A stretch of DNA of 64,000 nt from an uncultured Pedobacter sp. (GCF_913776295.1 NZ_CAJYOJ010000039.1:1-64000); one strand, 5' to 3'; shown: positions 53,945 to 63,861, counted from the first letter of the stretch. Program-made: numbers and translations. The notes: a model not told the origin generated them from the sequence alone.

Positions 53945-54514
53945 TTATCTATATTTTAAAATCTCAACCATGGTTACATGGGCAAGCGCTAACTTTTTAT
54001 TACTATTAAACGTTAATTTTAGGGCGGTATTGGCATCAACAGTAATTTCAACCGGTAGGGGCGTTTCAGTATTGCCGATCAATGGTTTTTCTTTTTTTAT
54101 ATCTCCAAAGTATCTGGTAAAATCTCCTATAGTTAACGAATCTGTAATCGACTGCGCTACCAGTAATCTGATTGCTGCTTTAATGTGAGCCACTTCACCG
54201 ATTCTATAGGGATGAACGATGATGCTATCACGACCAATCGCTTCGCCTTTGTAAATGCTGATGGGTAATTTACCGGCAAATGCTTTGTTAGTTGGAACAA
54301 TACCCAGATTGTCAAATTTGCTTAAAGGCAATTGGGTTAAAGCAGCTGTGTAAGAAAGAAAATTATCGGTAGTACTAGCTTTCTTTGGCAACTGATGGCC
54401 TTTTTGTTGATCTGGCTTTTGATCACCTCCACTACAGCCTGCAACACACCAAACTATAACAGCAGTAAAAACAAGAAACACATAAAGGCAAACAGATAAG
54501 CGCATCATTTTCAT
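53945..54514 (-). CDS. Lipoprotein, candidate immunity protein for the L,D-transpeptidase-like effector
   Basis: The 189-residue product has a lipoprotein signal peptide (lipobox CVAGC, C27), then a Gln/Lys-rich linker and a soluble domain (KLPISIYKGEAIGRDSIIVHPY, then LLVAQSITDSLTIGDFTRYF). It is the first gene of the leftward operon, 5 bp before the L,D-transpeptidase-like gene. A periplasmic partner is the expected place to block such an enzyme. The family was not recognised. Confidence 0.6.
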   Translation of the reverse strand: MKMMRLSVCLYVFLVFTAVIVWCVAGCSGGDQKPDQQKGHQLPKKASTTDNFLSYTAALTQLPLSKFDNLGIVPTNKAFAGKLPISIYKGEAIGRDSIIVHPYRIGEVAHIKAAIRLLVAQSITDSLTIGDFTRYFGDIKKEKPLIGNTETPLPVEITVDANTALKLTFNSNKKLALAHVTMVEILKYR

Positions 54515-54989
54515 TTAACTAATTTAGGTTGAAGAAATAATGTAAATATTGAAGACGTGGATACAAAATTCTCGTAATCATTACGTCTAATTGATTAAAC
54601 TTATACATTCCTTTCCTTCGGGCATTTAGAAGTGCCAGATATGAGGGAATCTATATTGAATTGTAAGATGTAGGCATGCTGAAGTACCTGGTACCTTTTG
54701 CCTGAAAAATTTAAGCTAGCTTTGAAAGCCATAGTTTTAAAATTTAAAGGTTAAAATTTGATTAGTGAAGCGCTGGGCTACAAAATCTATTAAACCAAAT
54801 ATCAGGCCAATTGTGAGGCTCTAAGCTCATTAACCATCATGATTATGATACTTAAATAGAAAAAAATAAATGTTTTGATCGCTTCAAACTAATCATACAG
54901 GTTGCGGGCATTGTTGATTTTTTTTATCATTACTTAGCCGTAACATACCGTTTTGTGGGCATTAGTCTGAAAAATGATACAGTTTTTAG

Positions 54990-55020
54990 TTTAGGGTTTA
55001 GGGTTTAGGGTTTAGGGTTA
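54990..55020. repeat. Heptanucleotide tandem repeat (TTTAGGG)4
   Basis: Four perfect copies of TTTAGGG plus TTA form a telomere-like heptamer tract in the spacer upstream of the secretion-effector operon. Confidence 0.9.
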
Positions 55021-55107
55021 ACTCTTTCTTACTAACTAAGTTTTCAAAACAATTTTAATCTTAGAAAGACAAGCCAGCATGCTATGTCCAAATTACCCCC
55101 CCACATG

Positions 55108-55330
55108 CTCATGCCTGCCCGTTCGTTCGGGCGGTCACGCGCGAGCCTTAGACGACTGACCTGTAGCCCTTGTTTCGGTTTTAGATTTGCCGGGTGTGCT
55201 GCAAAGGTTTAAGTGAATTAAACCCGGTAGCAGCGAACACGATCCCGATTTTTTCATCGGGAGATGTAAAGCGGATAACGGGGCTTTCGGAACCGATTGA
55301 TACGGAACCCTGATTTTTCACAATATAAGA
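55108..55330. repeat. Hairpin-rich interspersed element A
   Basis: It contains a GCCCG...CGGGC hairpin (about 55117-55132), GGTTTA...TAAACC (about 55206-55224), and CCCGAT...ATCGGG (55244-55261), separated by unstructured DNA. It is much richer in GC than its surroundings and looks like a family-specific intergenic repeat or MITE-like element. Confidence 0.55.
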
Positions 55331-55486
55331 AAGATATGAGATGCGAGATTTGAGACCTAAAAGTTGGTTGCCAATCAATATCATTTAAGACAAAATCTAT
55401 GATGTTTTCACTACAATATCACTTAGCTTCGTCATCATTAGAGATAATTTATTTGATAAAATTCGATATTATTGACAGCCCTATGC

Positions 55487-55640
55487 CGAGTTGTCCTTTC
55501 GAGCGGAGTACAACACAACCGAGAACCAGAAGGCTTAGCGAAACTAAATCTGTCTCTATAAATTTCTCCCCGCCTGTACGGGCAGGCCTGTCCGCACAGG
55601 CGGGCATTTCGCTTCCGATGAAAAATCGGCACGCTCCAGT
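55487..55640. repeat. Hairpin-rich interspersed element B
   Basis: The element includes TCCTTTCGAGCGGAGTACAA, then ACCGAGAACC, an AAATCTGTCTCTATAAATTT tract, and a GC-rich palindrome with arms CCCGCCTGT (55569-55577) and ACAGGCGGG (55596-55604). This chain of motifs recurs in intergenic DNA of Pedobacter relatives. It ends near the stop of the APC permease gene. Confidence 0.6.
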
Positions 55641-55746
55641 CTAAAAGATTCTTCTATAGGATAACATATAGCTACATGGTAATTAAAAATACGATTTCTA
55701 CTTGTAAACCAAATCAGATAGCGACCAGATCAGCAGGAAGCCATCA

Positions 55747-57189
55747 CTACCCCTCTTGCTCTATTTTATTTATCAGAAAATAAACAGGCAGCCCCAGCAA
55801 CACAATGATAAGTCCTGGCCAGGTATATTGTTGTTTGTAAATTAAAAGCAATATGCAAAATGCTGCACCAATCAATAAGTAAATAATTGGCGTAATCGGG
55901 TATAACCAGGTTTTGTAAGGTCTTTCCATTGCCGGTTTTTTTATCCTCAAGTAAATAACACCAAAAACAGTGATCATGTAAAAAAACACGATAACAAAGG
56001 AAATCATATCTAAAAGATTACCATACTGGCCACTTAAACATAAAACGGCTGCCCAAATACCTTGCATCCATAGCGACCTTTCAGGGACACCATTTTTATT
56101 GTTTTTGAGTGCTGCTTTAAAAAACATACCGTCTTGTGCCATGGTTTGAAAAACCCTTGCTCCTGCCAATACGATTCCGTTAACGCAGCCAAAAGTAGAT
56201 ATCATAACCAAAAGCGCGATGATTACTGTACCTATACCACTGCCAAAAATCTGCTCTGAAGCTGCAACGGCAACCCGATCGTTAAGGGCAAAAGCAATAC
56301 TATCTCTGTTTAAAGTATTGAGGTAAACAAAATTCACCAATAAATAAAGAACCATTACGGCCGATGTACCCAAAACCATTGAACGCACCACATTTTTTTT
56401 CGGGTTTTCAATTTCTCCGGAAACAAAAGTTACGTTCTCCCAGGCCACACTCGAAAATACTGAGCCTACCATTGCTGCAGCAATCCCGCCCAGTATGGTC
56501 ATTCCTGAAATCGACTCCCATCCAGATTTTAGAAAATTGCCTGTCGGATCCATTTTCAGATTATTGAAAGCATTCCATCCAAAGCTCATATTTCCAGACC
56601 AAAAACTATTTTTCACCAAAAGAAAACCTAAAATAATCAGGCCGATTAAGGCGACTATTTTAGAACCCGTGAAGATATTCTGCAGGATCTTGCCGCCCTC
56701 GACACCTTTTGTATTGATATAAGTGAGTAGAAGAATAACACCAATAGCCAAAATCTGGATCCAGGTAATTTTATAGCCACCACTTTGAAAAATTGGAGCA
56801 GCATCGTTCAAAGCCGGAATCAGATAGGCCGTAAATTTACCAAAAGCCACCGCAACAGCAGCGATAGTACCCGTCTGGATGACGGTAAAAAGGCCCCAAC
56901 CATACAGGAAACCCATCATTTTACCAAAAATTTCTTTCAGGTAAGTGTATTGCCCTCCTGCTTTAGGAAACATAGAAGAAAGTTCACCATAAGAAATTGC
57001 CGCTGCCACTGTCATAATTCCAGTAATGATCCATACCACAATTAACCAATAACCAGAACCTAAATTCCTCATGATATCGGCACTCACAATAAAGATACCG
57101 CTCCCGATCATCGAACCCATTACGAGCATTGTAGCATCAAAGAGGCTTAACTTTCTTTTAGCAGTTCCTTCTCCTTTTTCCATTTTCAT
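55747..57189 (-). CDS. APC-superfamily amino-acid permease
   Basis: The 480-residue protein has twelve membrane segments and the APC start FDATMLVMGSMIGSGIFIV with the unwound first helix (GSGIF), then ELSSMFPKAGGQYTYLKE typical of the family (SteT/YfnA-like). It is probably an exchanger or proton symporter for amino acids. It is transcribed alone. Confidence 0.85.
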   Translation of the reverse strand: MKMEKGEGTAKRKLSLFDATMLVMGSMIGSGIFIVSADIMRNLGSGYWLIVVWIITGIMTVAAAISYGELSSMFPKAGGQYTYLKEIFGKMMGFLYGWGLFTVIQTGTIAAVAVAFGKFTAYLIPALNDAAPIFQSGGYKITWIQILAIGVILLLTYINTKGVEGGKILQNIFTGSKIVALIGLIILGFLLVKNSFWSGNMSFGWNAFNNLKMDPTGNFLKSGWESISGMTILGGIAAAMVGSVFSSVAWENVTFVSGEIENPKKNVVRSMVLGTSAVMVLYLLVNFVYLNTLNRDSIAFALNDRVAVAASEQIFGSGIGTVIIALLVMISTFGCVNGIVLAGARVFQTMAQDGMFFKAALKNNKNGVPERSLWMQGIWAAVLCLSGQYGNLLDMISFVIVFFYMITVFGVIYLRIKKPAMERPYKTWLYPITPIIYLLIGAAFCILLLIYKQQYTWPGLIIVLLGLPVYFLINKIEQEG

Positions 57190-57505
57190 TTTTAGTTTGG
57201 TTTAGTTGGTGGCTAATTTATTTAAAAAAAAGAAAATCGGTGCGCTCAGTATGTATTATTTTAATTGAACAAAATTTTATTTAAGATGGCCATAAAATTG
57301 TAATTACAAGAAGAATATTTTATTAACTTGCTAAGTATAAGTCCGAAGTATGAAGTTTGAAGTTCCCGTTAAATTACCAAACTGGCCAGCTTCAGCGTTT
57401 AGGACGGCGTCTTTAGAATAGATAAAACAGCTTAAACAATTAACAGATTCAAACCGTTAATCCATTAAATAACCACTAACCAAATATAAAAACCAATTAT
57501 TGACT
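57190..57505. other. 316-bp divergent spacer between the permease and hppA
   Basis: It holds the promoters of both genes. A short tract near 57340-57365 (gaagtatgaagtttgaagtt) is low-complexity. Nothing else was recognised. Confidence 0.5.
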
Positions 57506-59752
57506 ATGAACTTTTTACAAAACAATTTAATTTACTGTATTCCGGCGCTGGGCCTTGTTGGCATTATCGTGATGATGATTAAAAGTTCCTGGGTGAACAA
57601 GCAAGATGCAGGTGACCAGAACATGCAGGAACTTGCGGGCCACATTGCCGATGGAGCCATGGCTTTCTTAAAAGCTGAATGGAGGGTATTGAGTATTTTT
57701 GCTGTTTTTACGGCAGCACTCCTGGCTTATTCAGGAACGATCACTGAAATTAAAGGTATCCCGATGCATTCAAGCTGGATTATCGCTATCTCTTTTATTA
57801 TTGGAGCAGTATTTTCTGCCACCGCAGGTTATATCGGTATGAAATCGGCTACAAAAGCTAACGTAAGAACCACACAGGCGGCCAGAAAGAGCTTAAAACA
57901 AGCCTTAAAAGTGTCGTTTACCGGAGGAACGGTAATGGGTTTGGGCGTTGCCGGACTAGCTGTTTTAGGTTTAGGTGGCTTATTTATTGTATTTCTTAAG
58001 CATTTTAATGTTGTTTCGGTTAATAGTGTTGAAATGAAAACTGCAATAGAGGTTTTAACCGGCTTTTCTCTGGGTGCCGAATCCATTGCCCTATTTGCCC
58101 GTGTAGGCGGTGGTATCTATACTAAAGCTGCAGATGTTGGTGCCGATTTAGTGGGTAAGGTAGAGGCTGGTATTCCTGAAGATGATGTGCGCAACCCCGC
58201 TACCATTGCCGATAACGTGGGAGATAATGTGGGGGACGTTGCCGGGATGGGTGCCGATTTATTTGGTTCGTATGTAGCCACTATCCTGGCAACTATGGTG
58301 TTGGGCCAGGAAATTAACGTAACTGATAATTTTGGAGGAATGTCTCCTATTCTTCTACCCATGGTAATTTGCGGACTGGGCATTATATTTTCGATCATCG
58401 GGACCTGGTTCGTCACGATTAAAGACGAAAAATCGAATGTGCAAAATGCATTGAACCTGGGTAACTGGTCATCTATTGTGATTACGGCAGTTGCTTCATT
58501 TTTTATTGTGAAATGGATGTTGCCTGAAACGCTTAATCTACGTGGATACGAATTCTCCAGCATCAACGTATTTTATGCTATTATAGTAGGTTTGGTAGTG
58601 GGTACCATTATGAGTGTTGTTACCGAATATTTTACGGCAATGGGCAAGGGACCTGTAAATTCAATTATTCAACAATCTTCAACCGGACACGCCACCAATA
58701 TTATTGCAGGTTTATCTGTAGGGATGAAATCTACCGTAATTCCTATTCTTGTATTGGCCGGAGGAATTATGGCTTCCTATCATTTCGCAGGCCTGTATGG
58801 GGTTGCCATAGCCGCAGCCGGAATGATGGCTACGACAGCCATGCAGTTGGCCATTGATGCTTTCGGGCCGATTGCCGATAATGCCGGTGGTATTGCTGAA
58901 ATGAGCCAGTTACCGCCCGAAGTACGCGAACGTACTGATAATTTAGATGCTGTAGGTAATACCACCGCAGCCACCGGAAAAGGTTTTGCCATTGCTTCAG
59001 CCGCGCTTACTTCATTAGCCTTGTTTGCTGCTTTTGTGGGTATCGCCGGCATTACTGCCATTGATATTTATAAAGCACCTGTTCTGGCCGGTTTATTTGT
59101 AGGTGGGATGATTCCTTTTATCTTTTCTGCTTTATGTATCCAGGCGGTTGGCAAAGCCGCAATGGATATGGTACAGGAAGTGCGCCGCCAGTTTCGTGAA
59201 ATACCGGGCATTATGGAATACAAAGCCAAACCTGAATACGAAAAATGTGTAGCCATTTCTACCAAAGCCTCCATCCGTGAAATGATGATGCCGGGCGCGA
59301 TTGCTTTAGTTACACCTGTAATTGTGGGCTTCACGTTCGGACCTGAAGTTTTGGGCGGTTTATTGGCCGGCGTTACCGTAACGGGCGTATTAATGGGTAT
59401 TTTCCAGAGTAATGCCGGTGGTGCATGGGATAACGCCAAAAAATCTTTCGAACAGGGTGTAATGATTAATGGAGAAATGCACTACAAAAAATCAGAACCG
59501 CATAAAGCATCTGTAACAGGAGATACTGTTGGTGATCCTTTTAAAGATACTTCCGGGCCTTCGATGAATATTTTGATTAAATTAATGTCTATTGTTTCAC
59601 TGGTTATTGCTCCTTACATCGCAGTAAAGGCAATTGAAGGCGAACACAAACAGGAAGTTCGGAAAGAAATCAGGATTGAACAAAAAACCGATGCTTTGGG
59701 CAACATAAAAACAGACACTTTGATTAATACAACCGATACATTGAGCCGTTAG
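57506..59752 (+). CDS. hppA: Membrane-bound pyrophosphatase, K+-dependent type (HppA)
   Basis: The best start is the ATG at 57506, giving 748 residues; a TTG two codons earlier is weaker. About 16 membrane segments are visible. The catalytic region has [14 protein letters not shown] and [20 protein letters not shown], and the C-terminal part has [15 protein letters not shown]. Ala in place of Lys at GNTT(A/K)AT marks the K+-dependent subfamily, whose members pump Na+, H+ or both. It couples hydrolysis of pyrophosphate to ion export. A terminator follows. Confidence 0.92.
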   Translation: MNFLQNNLIYCIPALGLVGIIVMMIKSSWVNKQDAGDQNMQELAGHIADGAMAFLKAEWRVLSIFAVFTAALLAYSGTITEIKGIPMHSSWIIAISFIIGAVFSATAGYIGMKSATKANVRTTQAARKSLKQALKVSFTGGTVMGLGVAGLAVLGLGGLFIVFLKHFNVVSVNSVEMKTAIEVLTGFSLGAESIALFARVGGGIYTKAADVGADLVGKVEAGIPEDDVRNPATIADNVGDNVGDVAGMGADLFGSYVATILATMVLGQEINVTDNFGGMSPILLPMVICGLGIIFSIIGTWFVTIKDEKSNVQNALNLGNWSSIVITAVASFFIVKWMLPETLNLRGYEFSSINVFYAIIVGLVVGTIMSVVTEYFTAMGKGPVNSIIQQSSTGHATNIIAGLSVGMKSTVIPILVLAGGIMASYHFAGLYGVAIAAAGMMATTAMQLAIDAFGPIADNAGGIAEMSQLPPEVRERTDNLDAVGNTTAATGKGFAIASAALTSLALFAAFVGIAGITAIDIYKAPVLAGLFVGGMIPFIFSALCIQAVGKAAMDMVQEVRRQFREIPGIMEYKAKPEYEKCVAISTKASIREMMMPGAIALVTPVIVGFTFGPEVLGGLLAGVTVTGVLMGIFQSNAGGAWDNAKKSFEQGVMINGEMHYKKSEPHKASVTGDTVGDPFKDTSGPSMNILIKLMSIVSLVIAPYIAVKAIEGEHKQEVRKEIRIEQKTDALGNIKTDTLINTTDTLSR

Positions 59753-59780
59753 TTGTAAAATCATAGATATAAAGACTCAT

Positions 59781-59807
59781 AAAAGGGATTTTAACAGAAT
59801 CCCTTTT
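59781..59807 (+). terminator. Terminator of hppA
   Basis: AAAAGGGATT (59781-59790) and AATCCCTTTT (59798-59807) pair perfectly with a 7-base loop, 29 bp after the stop. The 3' arm supplies the T-run. Confidence 0.75.
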
Positions 59808-59885
59808 ACATTTACGTAATTTTTAATTACGTTTGGGGCTGAAAAACTTATATTCACCAATAAATCAAAACAACAACTAACTTTT

Positions 59886-61394
59886 ATGAGTTTATTTCTC
59901 AAGAAATCAATTACTCAACTTTTAGCAGATTCATCAGAATCTGAGAAAAGCTTAAAACGCACCCTATCAGCGGGTTCGCTAGTTGCTTTAGGTATCGGGG
60001 CAATTATTGGCGCAGGCCTTTTTGTCCGTACTGCAAATGCAGCAGCCCAAAGTGCAGGCCCATCAGTAACTTTCGGGTTTATCTTAGCGGCCATCGGTTG
60101 CGCGCTTGCTGGTCTGTGCTATGCTGAATTGTCATCTTCTATTCCAATTTCGGGTAGTGCCTATACCTATACCTACGCTACAATGGGTGAGTTTATGGCC
60201 TGGATTATTGGCTGGGACCTGGTTTTGGAATATGCAGTAGGTGCAGCTACAGTTGGTATCGCCTGGAGCGAATATCTTAACAAATTACTCACTGAAGTTA
60301 TACACACCAGCCCCATACCTTATGAATGGTGCCACTCGCCATTTCAAAGTGAAGGCGGTGTAAATGGAATCATGAACGTTCCGGCATTACTTATTATTTT
60401 CTTATTGAGTCTTTTGCTGATAAGAGGTACGCAGGAATCAGCATTTGTAAACGGACTTATCGTAATTACAAAGGTAGCCATCGTATTGCTAATCATTGCT
60501 TTCGGCTGGTCTTTCATCAATCCGGTTAATCACACACCTTACATTCCTGAAGCGACAAAATATGTTGATAAGGAGGGTTTAACACATAATTTTGGTGGTT
60601 TTTGGGGTATTGTTGGTGCTGCGGGCACCGTATTCTTTGCCTTTATTGGTTTTGATGCGGTAAGTACGGCAGCTCAGGAAACTAAAAACCCTAAAACAGC
60701 GATGCCAATTGGTATTTTAGGGTCTCTTGCAGTATGTACTGTTTTGTATATCCTTTTTGCACACGTTTTAACTGGTATGGCCCCGGTAGAGTTCTTTAGA
60801 ACAAAAGGTGGCGAGGCATCTGTTGTTGCAGCAATTATTGACTATATGCCAGGTTATGGTTGGTTAGCAAAACTGGTAACAGTAGCTATTTTGGCCGGTT
60901 TTTCTTCCGTAATTTTAGTGATGTTACTGGGCCAGAGCCGTGTATTCTACTCCATGAGTAAAGATGGTTTATTACCTAAAATTTTCAGTGATTTACATCC
61001 CAAATATAAAACGCCATATAAAGCAAATATGATTATTTTTGTAATATGTGCTTTGTTTGCTGCATTTGTGCCAGGCGATGTTGTGGGTGACATGACCTCT
61101 ATTGGTACATTATTTGCCTTTATATTGGTTTGTGCGGCTGTAATCGTACTAAGAAAAACAGACCCAGGTTTGCATAGAGAATTTAAAACTCCATTTGTGC
61201 CATTACTACCTATTTTAGGTATCATTGCCTGTACTTTAATGATTTTAGGCCTACACTGGACCAACTGGTTAAGGTTATTTGGCTGGCTGGCTATCGGCTT
61301 TGTAATTTACTTTGGTTATAGCCGCAAAAATTCAGTTTTGGGTAACACAGGGAAAACAGTAGACCCTGTTGATCCTCCTAAACCAGAATTGTAA
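59886..61394 (+). CDS. APC-superfamily amino-acid permease (cationic amino-acid transporter-like)
   Basis: The 502-residue protein has about twelve membrane segments with LGIGAIIGAGLFVRT (unwound TM1), YAELSSSIPISGSAYTYTY, and AFIGFDAVSTAAQETKNPK, all typical of the CAT/YfnA branch of APC permeases. It should import amino acids by proton symport or exchange. It shares only family-level similarity with the permease at 55747-57189. A strong terminator follows. Confidence 0.87.
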   Translation: MSLFLKKSITQLLADSSESEKSLKRTLSAGSLVALGIGAIIGAGLFVRTANAAAQSAGPSVTFGFILAAIGCALAGLCYAELSSSIPISGSAYTYTYATMGEFMAWIIGWDLVLEYAVGAATVGIAWSEYLNKLLTEVIHTSPIPYEWCHSPFQSEGGVNGIMNVPALLIIFLLSLLLIRGTQESAFVNGLIVITKVAIVLLIIAFGWSFINPVNHTPYIPEATKYVDKEGLTHNFGGFWGIVGAAGTVFFAFIGFDAVSTAAQETKNPKTAMPIGILGSLAVCTVLYILFAHVLTGMAPVEFFRTKGGEASVVAAIIDYMPGYGWLAKLVTVAILAGFSSVILVMLLGQSRVFYSMSKDGLLPKIFSDLHPKYKTPYKANMIIFVICALFAAFVPGDVVGDMTSIGTLFAFILVCAAVIVLRKTDPGLHREFKTPFVPLLPILGIIACTLMILGLHWTNWLRLFGWLAIGFVIYFGYSRKNSVLGNTGKTVDPVDPPKPEL

Positions 61395-61417
61395 ATTCAA
61401 CAACCATATTTTCATTT

Positions 61418-61446
61418 AGCCCCGATCAAAAGTCGGGGCTTTTTTA
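61418..61446 (+). terminator. Terminator after the APC permease gene
   Basis: AGCCCCGA (61418-61425) and TCGGGGCT (61433-61440) pair perfectly with a 7-base loop, followed by TTTTT. Confidence 0.9.
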
Positions 61447-61469
61447 TGTTAAATAATTGTTAATAAAGT

Positions 61470-61477
61470 TACCTTTG
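61470..61477 (+). promoter_or_regulatory. Promoter core TACCTTTG for the porin gene
   Basis: TACCTTTG matches the Bacteroidota TAnnTTTG core 15 bp before the ATG at 61493, just past the upstream terminator. No clear TTTG element lies at the usual distance. Confidence 0.45.
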
Positions 61478-61492
61478 CAAAAAACCGATAAA

Positions 61493-62824
61493 ATGTACCG
61501 CAATCCGGCCAAACTTAAACGCATTTATTTTTTTTTAACTATTGCTTTATTACTTAGTTCCGCATTAGCGCATGCACAAAGGACGATTAATGATGTAATG
61601 GATTCTACTACGGTTAATCATTTGCTCATCATATCAAAAAAGTACGGCTCATTATCATTTAGCGGATATTTGCAGCCACAATTCCAGCTGGCAGAATCAA
61701 AGGGGACACAGGCCGAATTTCAGGGAGGAAATTTTGGTGATTTCACCAACAACCGTTTCAGATTGAGGAGGGGCCGATTAAGGGCCGACTATATGATGTT
61801 GACCGAGGATGGCAGTCCATCTACCTATTTCGTACTGCAGTTTGATGGCACCGAACAAGGTGTGGCTATCCGCGATTTCTGGGGACGTTATTATGAGAAT
61901 AAATGGAAAATGTTAGCGGTAACATTAGGGCTATCAGGTCGTCCGTTCGGTAACGAACTACAACTGTCTTCTTCTGTAAGAGAAGCACCAGAACGTGGAC
62001 GGATGTCGCAGATTTTAATGAAAACCGAGCGTGATCTGGGGGTTACTTTTACCTTAAATCCACGCTGGAAAGATGCCAGCCTTAAAAATTTTGTATTCGA
62101 TTTTGGCATTTATAATGGACAGGGCTTAGCCGGTAATGGGGAGTTCGACAATAGTAAAGACTATATTTTTAGGTTAAGCCACAAACCTTATGCATTTAAA
62201 AAATTTACCGTTGCAGGCGGTATAAGTACCCTTCAGGGAGGCTTAGATCATCGTTTGCCGGTAAGCTACAAAATGGAGCAGAACAATAATGTATGGAAAA
62301 TGGTTAAAGACTCTTCTGCCGCAACGGTAAATAAAGTTGCTCCGAGACGATATTATGGTGCAGACATCCAGTTAGCTACAAAAACGAAAAGCTGGAAATC
62401 AGAACTTAGGGCAGAGGTAATTTCGGGCTTACAAACGGGCACTGCAACCACATCAACTACACCAGGCTCCTATCCTGTCGACAACAAATCGCTTGCATTA
62501 CCTTATTACACCAGAACTTTTAACGGTGCCTACTTTACTTTTGTGCAAACTTTAAATAGTACTGATAACCAGCTCATTTTAAAATACGATTGGTATGACC
62601 CTAATGCAAAGGTTAAAGGAACGGATATTTCGGCTGACAAGGGACTATCGCCTGCAGATATTCGTTTTGATACGTTTGGTTTTGGCTTTCTACATCATTT
62701 CAATCCTCACTTTAAAGCGGTAATTTATTACGACGTCATTAAAAACGAATCGACACAGATTAAAGATTATACTGCTGACAGAAAAGACAATGTGCTCACT
62801 TTAAGAACACAGTTCTATTTCTAA
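61493..62824 (+). CDS. Porin, phosphate-selective porin O/P-like
   Basis: From the ATG at 61493 (MYRNPAKLKRIYFFLTIALL) the product has 443 residues; an upstream start at 61457 would cut into the promoter. A signal peptide ends near residue 29 (ALAHAQ). The barrel has SGYLQPQFQLAE, FRLRRGRLRADYMML, and a C-terminal VLTLRTQFYF strand ending in Phe. The GR(P)FGNE segment is common in porins of the O/P family. It lets anions or phosphate cross the outer membrane (family knowledge). It is transcribed alone. Confidence 0.8.
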   Translation: MYRNPAKLKRIYFFLTIALLLSSALAHAQRTINDVMDSTTVNHLLIISKKYGSLSFSGYLQPQFQLAESKGTQAEFQGGNFGDFTNNRFRLRRGRLRADYMMLTEDGSPSTYFVLQFDGTEQGVAIRDFWGRYYENKWKMLAVTLGLSGRPFGNELQLSSSVREAPERGRMSQILMKTERDLGVTFTLNPRWKDASLKNFVFDFGIYNGQGLAGNGEFDNSKDYIFRLSHKPYAFKKFTVAGGISTLQGGLDHRLPVSYKMEQNNNVWKMVKDSSAATVNKVAPRRYYGADIQLATKTKSWKSELRAEVISGLQTGTATTSTTPGSYPVDNKSLALPYYTRTFNGAYFTFVQTLNSTDNQLILKYDWYDPNAKVKGTDISADKGLSPADIRFDTFGFGFLHHFNPHFKAVIYYDVIKNESTQIKDYTADRKDNVLTLRTQFYF

Positions 62825-62863
62825 TAAATATTTTCTTCATATCGGAATTGACACAAATTCCAC

Positions 62864-62871
62864 TACCTTTG
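62864..62871 (+). promoter_or_regulatory. Promoter core TACCTTTG for the MarC-family gene
   Basis: TACCTTTG at 62864-62871 matches the TAnnTTTG core, 17 bp before the ATG at 62889. Confidence 0.45.
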
Positions 62872-62888
62872 CTTAAAATTGCGCCGCT

Positions 62889-63470
62889 ATGAAATCTGAT
62901 TTTATGACGTTCAACTTAAGCCAGATCCTATCAACAACGATGGTATTGTTTGCGATTATCGATATTTTGGGTGCGATCCCGGTAGTAATCGAACTTCGTA
63001 GAAAAGCCGGCCATATCGAATCGGAAAAGGCTTCGCTGGTAGCCACAGGCTTAATGATCCTTTTTTTATTTGTTGGCGAATCGCTGTTAAAAGTTATCGG
63101 TTTAGATGTAGAATCTTTTGCTATTGCAGGCTCCTTCGTAATCTTTTTTATCGCCATGGAAATGGTATTGGGATTAACTATTTTTAAAGAAGAAGCACCA
63201 GAAACAGTATCTATAGTGCCGTTGGCTTTTCCTTTGATTGCCGGGGCCGGAACAATGACCACTTTGCTTTCGCTAAAAACAGAATATCATACCCAGAATA
63301 TTTTAGTAGGTATTATCCTTAATATGTTGTTTGTTTACTTTGTATTGAAAAACACTAACAGACTGGAAAAACTTTTCGGAAAATCGGGTCTGAATATTTT
63401 GCGTAAAGCTTTTGGGGTAATTTTACTGGCGATTGCCATCAAATTGTTCAGGAATAATACGGGACTATAG
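62889..63470 (+). CDS. MarC family (UPF0056) membrane protein
   Basis: The 193-residue protein has about six membrane segments. MVLFAIIDILGAIPVVIEL and VPLAFPLIAGAGTMTTLLSL carry the family's conserved Asp/Pro and Gly-rich motifs. Function is not established. It is alone, facing a region without other strong genes. The length fits the family. Confidence 0.88.
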   Translation: MKSDFMTFNLSQILSTTMVLFAIIDILGAIPVVIELRRKAGHIESEKASLVATGLMILFLFVGESLLKVIGLDVESFAIAGSFVIFFIAMEMVLGLTIFKEEAPETVSIVPLAFPLIAGAGTMTTLLSLKTEYHTQNILVGIILNMLFVYFVLKNTNRLEKLFGKSGLNILRKAFGVILLAIAIKLFRNNTGL

Positions 63471-63861
63471 AGATCATTTCAAAGATTTGTCACCCTGATC
63501 CAATAGCGATCTGATTTATTTCAGGGTCCAATCAGGAAATTCAGTATGACTATTAATCGAGATCTCTTACGTTTTAAATAACAATACTTTAACCGATCTG
63601 TAACAAAAGATCCCTATATTCATCTAAACATAAAGCTTAAACGATGAACAGCTTTGAAGAATATACTTTACTCATCGGCGCAATAGCCGTTTTATTAGAA
63701 GCGGTAAAGTACGTTAAAAGGAATTTCGTATCCTGGTTTGAACATAGGTAATTAAATGGATTCGTTCAACTTGATTGGCAATTTTAAAGCATTAGCATTC
63801 CCAAATGCGCAAGATCCGGGAATATATTTACTGATCTTGAGATCCTTTAATCCTGATTATC
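63471..63861. other. 391-bp spacer with a REP-like repeat and one possible small gene
   Basis: It contains a TGTCACCCTGA ... TCAGGGT ... TCAGTATGAC repeat fragment (about 63489-63550) and the 35-codon frame listed separately. Nothing else was recognised. Confidence 0.5.
63644..63751 (+). CDS. Possible small membrane protein (35 residues)
   Basis: ATG at 63644 opens a 35-residue frame (MNSFEEYTLLIGAIAVLLEA, then a basic and aromatic end KYVKRNFVSWFEHR) with one hydrophobic helix and a positive C-terminus. The composition looks like a real small membrane protein, but no homologue or clear promoter was recognised. Confidence 0.35.
   Translation: MNSFEEYTLLIGAIAVLLEAVKYVKRNFVSWFEHR

Larger units (their letters stand above)
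54515..55746. other. 1.2-kb spacer rich in repeats
   Basis: No credible gene was found. It holds the (TTTAGGG)4 array, two compact hairpin-rich interspersed elements (about 55108-55330 and 55487-55640) and GAGAT-rich low-complexity DNA near 55329-55360. The short frames inside overlap the repeats and are not genes. Confidence 0.6.

Noticed and set aside
58117..58566. Minus-strand 149-codon frame and similar ones at 57829-58086, 58780-59061 and 59068-59439
   Set aside because: Antisense to hppA; their Pro- and Ala-rich composition follows from the codon pattern of the real gene.
62873..63262. Minus-strand 129-codon frame
   Set aside because: Antisense to the MarC-family gene, with no independent signal.
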